A stretch of 6,646 bases of DNA from positions 1 to 6,646 of the forward strand of contig CAMLKW010000233.1 of the NCBI GenBank assembly GCA_946480605.1. Direction: 5' to 3'. The DNA is from an uncultured Roseateles sp. GTDB lineage: Bacteria > Pseudomonadota > Gammaproteobacteria > Burkholderiales > Burkholderiaceae. Positions 1 to 5,984 of this stretch are shown piece after piece (the stretch's first letter is position 1; each line of letters starts with the position of its first letter). Both the position numbers and the translations under genes were made by a program. The notes below the pieces were generated by a model that worked only from the letters and a program-made list of their open reading frames with translations, did no database searches and was not told where the DNA came from.

Positions 1-629
1 AAGGGCAGCGCCGACGGCAGGTTGTCGAAGATCACCGGCACCTGGCCGGCCACCGTGTCGTTCAGCGCCGGGCCCGCGCCGCGGTAGGGGATGTGCAGCA
101 CGAACACGCCGGCCAGCGTCTTGTACAGCTCCATCTGCAGGTGGCCGATGCCGCCGGTGCCGGAGCTGGCGTAGCTGTGCTTGCCGGGGTTCTTCTTCAA
201 CTCGGCGACGAAACTCTTGTAGTCCTTGGCCGGGAAGCTCGGGTGCACCGCGATGACATTGGGCGTCGCCGCGATGTTGATGACCGGCGTGAAGTCGGTC
301 AGCGGGTTGTAGGCGATCTTCTTGTTGATGGCCGGATTGGCCGCCGTGGTGGACACGGTGGCCACGCCCAGCGTGTAGCCGTCGGCGGCCGCGCGGGCAA
401 TCTCGTTGGCGCCCACCGTGCCGCCGCCGCCGGCCTTGTTCTCGACCACCATGGTCTGACCCAGGATGGCGTTCATGCGCTCGGAAACGATGCGGGCGAT
501 GATGTCCGTCGTGCCCCCGGGCGCGAACGGCACGATCAGGCGCACGGGCTTGTTCGGGTAGGCCTGGGCGAAGGCCAGCGGGCTGATACCGGTCAGTGCA
601 GCGGCTTGGAGGACGGTGCGGCGTTGCAT
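1..629 (-). CDS. Bug-family (TctC-like) tripartite tricarboxylate transporter substrate-binding protein, 3' part cut by window edge
   Basis: This is a periplasmic solute-binding protein of the Bug/TctC family, which captures small carboxylates or related compounds, for a TctAB membrane pair or as an orphan receptor. I translated the minus strand from an ATG at 629; it stays open for 209 codons to the window edge, against a usual length of about 320-330. Residues 1-22 form a signal peptide ([10 protein letters not shown] core, cleavage near FAQA) with a twin-arginine-like start. The mature N-terminus carries the family signature [16 protein letters not shown] (24-39), then TTDIIAR, a [10 protein letters not shown] stretch (61-70), and [12 protein letters not shown] (152-163), with [17 protein letters not shown] (181-197) near the edge. 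An AGGAGA ribosome site (638-643) sits 8 bases before the start. The substrate cannot be read from the sequence. It lies 38 bases downstream of the chalcone-isomerase-like gene on the same strand, so co-transcription with queG is plausible. No transporter membrane genes are visible. Confidence 0.93.
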   Translation of the reverse strand, partial: MQRRTVLQAAALTGISPLAFAQAYPNKPVRLIVPFAPGGTTDIIARIVSERMNAILGQTMVVENKAGGGGTVGANEIARAAADGYTLGVATVSTTAANPAINKKIAYNPLTDFTPVINIAATPNVIAVHPSFPAKDYKSFVAELKKNPGKHSYASSGTGGIGHLQMELYKTLAGVFVLHIPYRGAGPALNDTVAGQVPVIFDNLPSALP

Positions 630-667
630 GAGGACAGTCTCCTGTTGTGGGTGTGGGTGGGGTGATG

Positions 668-1270
668 CTAGCCCGGCTGACCCAGCATGCCGGCGCGCAG
701 CCGCTGGTCTCTGTTCTTGTCGCCGAGAAAGACCTTCAGGAAGGCCGTGAAGAAGTCCTGCCCCTCGACGGGCTGGCCGCGCAGCTTGCCGTTCACGGTC
801 AGCACCGTGCCGCCCTGGGCGGGCAGGTAGTCGATGATGAGCGTGTCGCCCTTCTTCACGCGCCCCACCTCCGCGATGGTCGCGTTGAACTGCCGCACGC
901 GCTCGGCCACCGCCGCCAGTTCGGCATCGCTGCTGTTGCGACGCACGCCCTTGTCGATGGCCTTCACGAACTCTTGCGTGGAAACGTCCTTCACCATCGG
1001 GATGACGATGCGCAGCTCGACGCGCTTGGGGCCAGTTTGCGCATAGATGGCCTCTGGCGTGCTGGCCTTCTGCGGCAGGTAGAGCGCGGCCAGATAGGCG
1101 GAGTACTTCAAGACGAACACCTTGGCGCCGACGCCGTTGAGCTGCAGCGTGCTGCCGCCCAGCTGCAGCGTGTCGGCGAAATCCTGGCCTTCGTAGCGCA
1201 ACGCCTGAGCCGGCAACGCGGCAGTGGCGGCAGCCATGGCCAGGACATCACGACGGCGAAACAGGGTCAT
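668..1270 (-). CDS. Exported chalcone isomerase-like family protein
   Basis: This 200-residue protein belongs to the bacterial chalcone-isomerase-like family. Visible hallmarks are [23 protein letters not shown] (45-66, given here as the family's core strand-helix unit), a central [14 protein letters not shown] segment (84-97), and the C-terminal FLKVFLGDK motif (177-185). Bacterial members are not known flavonoid enzymes. Their role is unclear, and a fatty-acid or other lipophilic ligand in the periplasm is only inference from the fold. Residues 1-23 are a signal peptide ([19 protein letters not shown]) with an RRxxL twin-arginine-like core, so the product is probably periplasmic. The ATG at 1270 is supported by GGAG at 1277-1280, 6 bases away. 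The start lies inside the last 23 bases of queG, which suggests coupled expression. The gene ends with TAG, and the Bug-family gene begins 38 bases further on. Confidence 0.88.
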   Translation of the reverse strand: MTLFRRRDVLAMAAATAALPAQALRYEGQDFADTLQLGGSTLQLNGVGAKVFVLKYSAYLAALYLPQKASTPEAIYAQTGPKRVELRIVIPMVKDVSTQEFVKAIDKGVRRNSSDAELAAVAERVRQFNATIAEVGRVKKGDTLIIDYLPAQGGTVLTVNGKLRGQPVEGQDFFTAFLKVFLGDKNRDQRLRAGMLGQPG

Positions 1271-2402
1271 TCAATACTCCGGAACGGAACGGGTCGCACG
1301 ATAACGCGCCAGCCGCTGGCGGCGCGGACAAGGCCCATTCGATGTGCTCGGCCACCAGCGCGTCGGCGTCACGCCCCGCCCGCTGCAGCGCGGCACGCAG
1401 GTCTGCGTCGTCGCGGCGGCGCAGCGCGTTGCCGGCGGCGACGGCCAGGTTGCGCCGCCAGCGCGCGAAGCCGATGCGGCGTATCGCCGACCCCTCGGTG
1501 CGGCGCAGGAACTCGGCCTCGTCCCAGGTCAGCAGCTCGGCGATCGGCGCACCCGCCATGCCGGGGCGCACGTCAAAGTCCGCCAGCACGGCCGGCTGCG
1601 CGAACTTGTTCCACGGACAGGCCAGCTGGCAGTCGTCGCAGCCGTAGACGCGGTTGCCCAGCAGCGGGCGCAGCTCCAGCGGGATGGGCCCGTCGTGTTC
1701 GATGGTCAGATAGGAGATGCACCGCCGCGCATCGACGCGGTAGGGCGCCGTGATCGCAGCCGTGGGGCAGACATCGATGCAGGCCCGGCACTCACCGCAA
1801 TGGCCCGTCACCGGCGCCGTCGTCGGCAGCGCGAGGTCGATGAAGATCTCGCCGAGGAAGAACATCGACCCGGCCTCGCGGTGCAGCGTCAGCGTGTGCT
1901 TGCCGCGCCAGCCCAGGCCCGAGCGCGCGGCCAGCTCCACCTCCAGCACCGGTGCCGAGTCGGTGAACACGCGAAAGCCCAGCGGCCCCACGTCCGCCTG
2001 CAAGCGCTCGGCCAGCTTCTGCAGCCGCTGGCGCAACACCTTGTGATAGTCCCGGCCGCGGGCGTAGATGGAAATCTGCGCCTGCTCCGGCTTGTCCAGG
2101 CCGGTCCACTCGACGGCCTGCCAGCCAGGCTCGGTGGCCTGCGGCAGATAGTCCATGCGCGCCGTGATGACGCGCAGCGTGCCCGGCACCAGCTCCGCCG
2201 GCCGTGCCCGCTTGAGGCCGTGCGCCGCCATGTAGTGCATGCGGCCGTGGTGCCCGGCATCCAGCCAGGCCTGCAGCCCGGGCTCGGCGCTGCTGAGGTC
2301 CACATCGGCCACCGCGATCTGTGAGAATCCCAGCTCACGCGCCCAGCTGCGCAAACGCGCCAACAGCGCGGCGGTATCGACAGTGGACGGGACCTCTTGC
2401 AT
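1248..2402 (-). CDS. queG: Epoxyqueuosine reductase QueG
   Basis: QueG carries out the last step of queuosine synthesis, reducing epoxyqueuosine to queuosine at the wobble position (34) of GUN tRNAs in the cytoplasm, using cobalamin and two 4Fe-4S clusters. The 384-residue product shows the whole family layout. The N-terminal cobalamin-binding part includes YHKVLRQRL (119-127) and FTDSAPVLE (146-154), whose Asp148 matches the proposed catalytic acid. A ferredoxin-like part holds Cys202/205/208/212 in HCGECRACIDVCP and a second set at Cys228/255/258/262 (YGCDDCQLACPWNKF). A HEAT-like C-terminal segment follows (RRIGFARWRRNLAVAAGN, 308-325). Residues after about 360 form a tail with no family features; its end overlaps the next gene. 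The ATG at 2402 has no clear ribosome site and overlaps the tsaE start on the other strand. No other queuosine genes are visible. Confidence 0.97.
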   Translation of the reverse strand: MQEVPSTVDTAALLARLRSWARELGFSQIAVADVDLSSAEPGLQAWLDAGHHGRMHYMAAHGLKRARPAELVPGTLRVITARMDYLPQATEPGWQAVEWTGLDKPEQAQISIYARGRDYHKVLRQRLQKLAERLQADVGPLGFRVFTDSAPVLEVELAARSGLGWRGKHTLTLHREAGSMFFLGEIFIDLALPTTAPVTGHCGECRACIDVCPTAAITAPYRVDARRCISYLTIEHDGPIPLELRPLLGNRVYGCDDCQLACPWNKFAQPAVLADFDVRPGMAGAPIAELLTWDEAEFLRRTEGSAIRRIGFARWRRNLAVAAGNALRRRDDADLRAALQRAGRDADALVAEHIEWALSAPPAAGALSCDPFRSGVLNDPVSPS

Positions 2403-2870
2403 TTGTCTGCGATTCTAGAAACCGAGTTCCTGTGGACCGACGAGTCCGCAGCCCAGGCCTCCGCGCAACGGCTCGCGGCGGCCCTGCTCCCCTCCCCCGA
2501 CGCACTCATCGAACTGCATGGCCCGCTGGGCGCCGGCAAGACGACGTTCACGCGCCTGCTGCTGCGCGCGCTGGGCGTGGAGGGGCGCATCAAGAGCCCC
2601 AGCTACGCCGTCATGGAGAGCTACGAGCTGCCCGTGGGCGGCATGGCCAGTCACTTCGATTTCTACCGCTTCGGCGACCCGCGCGAGTGGGAGGACGCCG
2701 GCTTTCGCGACGTGTTCGCCGCGCCCGGCCTGAAGCTGTGCGAGTGGCCCGAGAAGGCCGCGGGCCAGCTACCGCCGGCCGACCTGCAGCTGTTCATCGA
2801 GCTCTTGCCTGACAACGGCCGCCGCGTGCGTGCCGTGGGCCGCCAGGTGCTGGTGGAGGCTTTGACGTGA
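2397..2870 (+). CDS. tsaE: tRNA threonylcarbamoyladenosine biosynthesis ATPase TsaE
   Basis: TsaE is the small P-loop ATPase that drives the TsaB-TsaD complex when it places threonylcarbamoyl on A37 of ANN-decoding tRNAs (t6A), an essential or near-essential cytoplasmic step. The 157-residue product has Walker A GPLGAGKTT (42-50), the switch-like IKSPSYAVMESY (65-76), the Walker B-like HFDFYRFGDP (86-95), and LCEWPEK (114-120), all in the family order and at the usual length. There is no ATG. The frame is closed upstream by TGA at 2322, and the only plausible starts are TTG at 2397 or TTG at 2403, two codons later. Neither has a strong ribosome site (GGGA at 2389-2392 is the best candidate). 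The 5' end overlaps the queG start by 6 bases on the opposite strand, and the 3' end overlaps amiC by 4 bases. Confidence 0.95.
   Translation: MHLSAILETEFLWTDESAAQASAQRLAAALLPSPDALIELHGPLGAGKTTFTRLLLRALGVEGRIKSPSYAVMESYELPVGGMASHFDFYRFGDPREWEDAGFRDVFAAPGLKLCEWPEKAAGQLPPADLQLFIELLPDNGRRVRAVGRQVLVEALT
2412..2440 (-). promoter_or_regulatory. Possible promoter for queG inside the start of tsaE
   Basis: On the minus strand TAGAAT (2417-2412) matches the sigma-70 -10 box at five of six positions and stands out in GC-rich sequence. The expected -35 position, about 17 bases upstream (near 2435-2440), reads TCGGTC and is poor. If used, transcription would begin near 2405, only about 3 bases before the queG ATG, giving an almost leaderless message. 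That would agree with the missing ribosome site. This is a weak call from one hexamer. Confidence 0.25.
2855..2859 (+). promoter_or_regulatory. Ribosome binding site fixing the GTG start of amiC
   Basis: GGAGG lies inside the last codons of tsaE, 7 bases before the GTG at 2867. The GTGA overlap, with the amiC GTG start and the tsaE TGA stop sharing bases, together with this strong site supports the non-ATG start and suggests translational coupling of the two genes. Confidence 0.7.
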
Positions 2871-4222
2871 AGCGCCGCGACGCCCTCGGCGCCCTCGCGC
2901 TGCTGCTGCAGGCCCCGCTGACGCTGGCGGCGGGCGGCCAGGCCAGCATCGTGGCCGTGCGCGTCTGGCCCGCGGCCGACTACACGCGCGTGACCATCGA
3001 GTCCGACCGGCCGCTGGCCGCCAAGCACTTCCTCGTCGACTCGCCACCCCGGCTGGTCATCGATGTCGAGGGCCTGCAGCTGAGCCCGGGGCTGAAGGAG
3101 CTGATCGGCAAGGTCAGGGCCGACGACCCCTACATCGCCGGCGTGCGCGTGGGCCAGAACACGCCCACCGTCGTGCGCCTCGTGCTGGACCTGAAGCAGC
3201 CCGCCGCCCCGCAGGTGTTCACGCTGGCGCCGGTGGCGGCCTACAAGCACCGGCTGGTGCTGGACCTGCATCCCAGCGTGGAGGCCGACCCGCTGGTGGC
3301 GCTGGCCCAGGAGCACAACAAGCCGCCCACCGCCGCGCGCCGGGCCGAGTCTGCAGCCAGCGCCGTCAACGATGCGCTGGAGGAGCTGATCCAGAAGATC
3401 GAGCGCCCGCCCGAGCCCTCGGCGCCGCCGCCCGCCGCCCCCCCCGTGGCCGCGGCGCCCAAGCCCGCCCCCGAACCCAAGCCTGCGACGGCGGCGATGG
3501 ACCGCCTCATCGTCATCGCGCTGGACCCCGGCCACGGCGGCGAAGACCCCGGCGCCGTCGGCCCCACGGGCCTGAAGGAGAAGGACGTCGTGCTGGCGGT
3601 GGGTCTGAAGCTGCGCGACCGACTCCAGACCAACCCCAACATCCGCGTGCTGATGACGCGCGACAAGGACTTCTTCGTGCCGCTGCAGGACCGCGTGCGC
3701 AAGGCGCGGCGCGTGCAGGCCGACCTGTTCGTGTCCATCCACGCCGACGCCTTCATCAACCGCCAGGCGCGCGGCGCCTCGGTGTTCGCGCTCAGCGACG
3801 GCGCCGCCACCAGCGCCGCCGCGCGCTGGATGGCCAACAAGGAGAACGCGGCCGACATGGTGGGTGGCGTCAACGTCGGTGCGGCCACCAAGGATGCCAA
3901 CGTGCTGCGCGCCCTGCTGGACATGAGCACCACCGCCCAGATCAAGGACAGCTTGAAGCTGGGCAAGGAGGTGCTGGGCCAGATCGGCAAGGTGGGCCGG
4001 CTGCACAAGCCGCGCGTGGAACAGGCCGGCTTCGCGGTGCTGAAGGCGCCCGACATCCCCAGCATCCTGGTCGAGACGGCCTTCATCTCCAACCCCGAGG
4101 AGGAGAAGAAGCTGCGCGACCCGGACTACCAGGACGAACTGGTGGATGCGCTGGCGGCCGGCATCGCGAGGTACTTTGCCAGGAACCCGCCGATGGCGAG
4201 AAAGCGCAGCACGACGCTTTAG
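2867..4222 (+). CDS. amiC: N-acetylmuramoyl-L-alanine amidase AmiC-type, AMIN plus Amidase_3
   Basis: This periplasmic zinc amidase cleaves the bond between N-acetylmuramic acid and the peptide stem in peptidoglycan and acts in daughter-cell separation. Residues 1-22 are a signal peptide beginning MKRRDAL, which is twin-arginine-like; E. coli AmiA and AmiC use the Tat pathway. An AMIN domain that targets the septum follows (about 27-135), then a helical and Pro/Ala-rich linker (about 150-210). The Amidase_3 catalytic domain spans about 213-438. Visible zinc and catalytic residues are His223 in DPGHGGEDPGA, Glu238 in LKEKD, His292 in SIHAD, and Glu403 in LVETAFISN. All are present, so the enzyme should be active. 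Length (451) is normal. Activity in this family is usually controlled by EnvC/NlpD-type LytM proteins docking on the helix that blocks the active site, here probably about 325-375. It is coupled to tsaE by GTGA. mutL, which commonly follows, is absent. Confidence 0.95.
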   Translation: MKRRDALGALALLLQAPLTLAAGGQASIVAVRVWPAADYTRVTIESDRPLAAKHFLVDSPPRLVIDVEGLQLSPGLKELIGKVRADDPYIAGVRVGQNTPTVVRLVLDLKQPAAPQVFTLAPVAAYKHRLVLDLHPSVEADPLVALAQEHNKPPTAARRAESAASAVNDALEELIQKIERPPEPSAPPPAAPPVAAAPKPAPEPKPATAAMDRLIVIALDPGHGGEDPGAVGPTGLKEKDVVLAVGLKLRDRLQTNPNIRVLMTRDKDFFVPLQDRVRKARRVQADLFVSIHADAFINRQARGASVFALSDGAATSAAARWMANKENAADMVGGVNVGAATKDANVLRALLDMSTTAQIKDSLKLGKEVLGQIGKVGRLHKPRVEQAGFAVLKAPDIPSILVETAFISNPEEEKKLRDPDYQDELVDALAAGIARYFARNPPMARKRSTTL

Positions 4223-5046
4223 GGCCTGCGCCCGGTCACGAGCGTGAAGGTCTGCATGTAGTGAAAGTCGGGCCGACGCAGCGCGAAGGCCGGACTGTCG
4301 GGATCGCACAGCTGCTCCAGCACGCGGAAGTCCTGCTCGGACAGCCAGGGCCTGAGCCGCTCGCCAAAGGTCGAGCGGAACTGCGCCTCCAGCACGTACT
4401 CGTGCGCCGCCGCGTCCAGCGGCGAGATGCGCTCGATGACGAAGGTGCGGACCTGCACCTCGGCGAGCCCGGCCTGCCGCAGCAGCCCGACGTTGGCCCG
4501 CACCGCCGCGAGCCGCTGCTCGTCCAGGCCGTAGCGATCGCGGTAGTAGGCCCGGACGGCGTCCACGACCGCCCGCTCCAGCCGCGAATCCCAGGCGAAC
4601 AGCATCTCCGGCAGGAAGCCGCTCTGCCCCACCGCCAGCCGTCCGCCCGGGCGCAGCCAGCCCGCGAGGCGGCGCACGGCGCCCAGCGGATCGGCGAAAT
4701 GGTTGACCGTGTTGGTTGACCAGATCGCATCCAGACCGGCGGCCGGCATGTCCAGCTCCATGAGGTCAGCGGCGTGCAGCTCCACCGCCGCGGGCGCCTG
4801 GCGCCGCGCGGCCTCCAGGTGCGGCTCCGACAGGTCCGCGCCGATGACCCGGCCCGCCGGCCCCACCGCCTGCGCCAGCCAGGCCAGCGCCTCGCCGCTG
4901 CCGCAGCCCGCGTCCAGCACCTGCATGCCGGGCTGCAGTGCCAGCGTGTCCAGCGCCGCGCGCAGCTCCGGCTCCGCGAAGCGCATGAACAGGCCCAGCT
5001 TGCGCGAGTAGTCGCGCTGCGCCGTGTCACCCAACAAACCCGCCAT
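4219..5046 (-). CDS. Class I SAM-dependent methyltransferase, substrate unknown
   Basis: This 275-residue protein has the Rossmann-type SAM-binding core. Counting from the chosen ATG, motif I VLDAGCGSGEA is at 43-53, the acidic end of strand 2 is Asp71 (IGADLSEPHLEAA), AADLMELDMP (92-101) follows motif II, IWSTNTVNHFADP (108-120) forms strand 4, and LRPGGRLAVGQSGFL (131-145) follows. The C-terminal 120 residues, rich in Arg, Tyr and Leu, are probably a substrate lid and do not name a substrate. An extra in-frame GTG at 5049 is possible, but GGAGG at 5053-5057 is 6 bases from the ATG at 5046 and only 3 from the GTG, so I chose the ATG. The upstream oxygenase stop shares one base with this start (TGATG), a coupling arrangement. 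The 3' end overlaps the convergent amiC by 4 bases. A small-molecule methyltransferase is likelier than a nucleic-acid one, by inference only. Confidence 0.88.
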   Translation of the reverse strand: MAGLLGDTAQRDYSRKLGLFMRFAEPELRAALDTLALQPGMQVLDAGCGSGEALAWLAQAVGPAGRVIGADLSEPHLEAARRQAPAAVELHAADLMELDMPAAGLDAIWSTNTVNHFADPLGAVRRLAGWLRPGGRLAVGQSGFLPEMLFAWDSRLERAVVDAVRAYYRDRYGLDEQRLAAVRANVGLLRQAGLAEVQVRTFVIERISPLDAAAHEYVLEAQFRSTFGERLRPWLSEQDFRVLEQLCDPDSPAFALRRPDFHYMQTFTLVTGRRP

Positions 5047-5759
5047 CACAAGCCTCCCTGTCCCGGTCGCTTCCTCGCATCAGGCGAGCACCATGCCAGT
5101 CCGTAGGGCAGCGTCGCTGGCCCGAACAGGAAGTGCAGCACACGCCGGCGCCCCAGGGCCTCGGTGGCCTTGGACGACGCGTGCAGCACCAGCGGCCGCA
5201 TCAGCAGCGCGTCGCCTGCGCGGGCATCGGCGGCGACCTCGCCGGCCTGCTCGCGCCAGCGGCGGGCGTCGGCCTCGTCCAGCACGCCCGCACGGTGCGA
5301 GCCCGGCACGAAGCGCAGGCCACCGTCGACCTCGGTCGCGTCGTCCAGGTGCAGCCGCAGCGCCACCAGTTGCGCCAGCAGCTCGGCCGGCGCCAGCACG
5401 AAATGCTGGCCGCCCTTGACGGACCAGGCCGTCAGCGCCGGGTGCTCCACGCGCGCCGCGACCGGGATGGCCAGGTCCTGGTGCGGCGAGACCAGCCAGT
5501 TCCGCTCGGTCGACTTCTCGAACAGCGTGCATTGCACCGCCACCGCGTCGGGCGGCAGGTAGGGGCGCAGCACCGGCAACGCCAGCAGCTCGCGCGCCAG
5601 CGCCTGGCACCAGGGCTGCTGCAGCAGCTCGCGCTGGCCCGCGGTGCCGGCAGGCAGTTCGCCGAGCCGGGCGCTCAGCCGTTCGCACTGCGCCGGGGCC
5701 AGCAGGCCCGGCAGCAGCAAGTAGCCTTCAGGGAGGGCATCGTCGTTCAGAGCCGGCAT
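5046..5759 (-). CDS. Phytanoyl-CoA dioxygenase (PhyH)-like Fe(II)/2-oxoglutarate oxygenase
   Basis: The 237-residue product resembles the PhyH family of non-haem iron oxygenases, which hydroxylate small molecules using 2-oxoglutarate and O2. The iron triad is visible: His93 and Asp95 in SPHQDLAIPV, and His193 in RPLVLHASSKA. Arg204, 11 residues after the distal His, is placed where PhyH enzymes bind the 2-oxoglutarate carboxylate. FVPGSHRAG (150-158) is the usual strand before the distal His. The N-terminus (DALPEGYLLLPGLLAPAQCERL) is the typical PhyH opening, so the ATG at 5759 fits, although its ribosome site is weak. Length is at the short end of the family. It starts 21 bases after ybdD on the same strand and is coupled to the downstream methyltransferase, so the two may act on one substrate. 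That substrate cannot be read from the sequence. Confidence 0.88.
   Translation of the reverse strand: MPALNDDALPEGYLLLPGLLAPAQCERLSARLGELPAGTAGQRELLQQPWCQALARELLALPVLRPYLPPDAVAVQCTLFEKSTERNWLVSPHQDLAIPVAARVEHPALTAWSVKGGQHFVLAPAELLAQLVALRLHLDDATEVDGGLRFVPGSHRAGVLDEADARRWREQAGEVAADARAGDALLMRPLVLHASSKATEALGRRRVLHFLFGPATLPYGLAWCSPDARKRPGQGGL
5053..5057 (-). promoter_or_regulatory. Ribosome binding site choosing the methyltransferase ATG
   Basis: AGGGAGG (5053-5059 read on the minus strand) is one of the strongest ribosome sites in the window. It lies in the last codons of the oxygenase gene, 6 bases before the ATG at 5046, and favours that start over the GTG at 5049. Confidence 0.65.
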
Positions 5760-5780
5760 GACCGGCTTTCTATCACCGAG

Positions 5781-5984
5781 TCAGCAACATTTCCCGACGC
5801 GCGCGCTGTAGCGCGCCGCCTGCCTCTCCCTGAAGAACTCTTCATACGTCATCGGCTCGCGGTCCGGGTGCGTGGCGCGGTGGTGGGCCAGGTAGCTGCC
5901 GTAGTCCGGCACGCCCACCATCAGGCGCAGACTCTGCGTCAGATACCGGCCCGCCTGGGCCAGATCGCGGCGCAGCTCACGCAT
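5781..5984 (-). CDS. ybdD: YbdD/YjiX family small protein, CstA partner
   Basis: This 67-residue protein is of the YbdD/YjiX family (DUF466, also named Sel_put). It has the diagnostic LRLMVGVPDYGSYLAHHRATHP (19-40, key VGVPDY and HHxxxHP), then MTYEEFFRERQAARY (45-59) and a terminal Cys-Cys. In E. coli the homologues follow the peptide/pyruvate transporters CstA and BtsT (YjiA-YjiX-YjiY cluster) and are thought to assist them. The exact role is not settled. Its ATG at 5984 overlaps the last 8 bases of the upstream CstA-derived frame, the normal cstA-ybdD coupling. The protein appears intact even though the CstA part upstream lacks most of its length. The TGA stop after the two cysteines is the ordinary end of the family. 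Confidence 0.93.
   Translation of the reverse strand: MRELRRDLAQAGRYLTQSLRLMVGVPDYGSYLAHHRATHPDREPMTYEEFFRERQAARYSARVGKCC

Noticed and set aside
93..665. A 190-codon plus-strand open frame opposite the Bug-family gene
   Set aside because: The minus strand reads as a clear TctC-type protein with signal peptide and ribosome site; the plus frame has only Gly/Val/Arg/Ala-rich text.
630..667. GT-rich gap between the chalcone-isomerase-like and Bug genes considered as a promoter or terminator
   Set aside because: No hairpin or -10/-35 pair is visible; the only recognisable signal is the AGGAGA ribosome site of the Bug gene.
1344..2324. A 326-codon plus-strand open frame opposite queG
   Set aside because: Arg/Gln/Ala-rich composition with no recognisable domain; the minus strand encodes a complete QueG with both Fe-S cysteine sets.
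3400..3500. C-rich, repetitive-looking stretch in amiC considered as a repeat array
   Set aside because: It encodes the Pro/Ala/Lys-rich linker between the AMIN and amidase domains; codons vary and there is no regular repeat unit.
4236..4250. Small palindrome CACGAGCGTG considered as a terminator
   Set aside because: The stem is only four base pairs with no T-run on either strand and lies inside the methyltransferase coding sequence.
2663..4309. A 548-codon open frame on the minus strand opposite tsaE and amiC
   Set aside because: It is His/Arg/Gly-rich, low-complexity and matches no family. It is the usual antisense shadow of a GC-rich gene; the plus strand has complete catalytic motifs of TsaE and AmiC.
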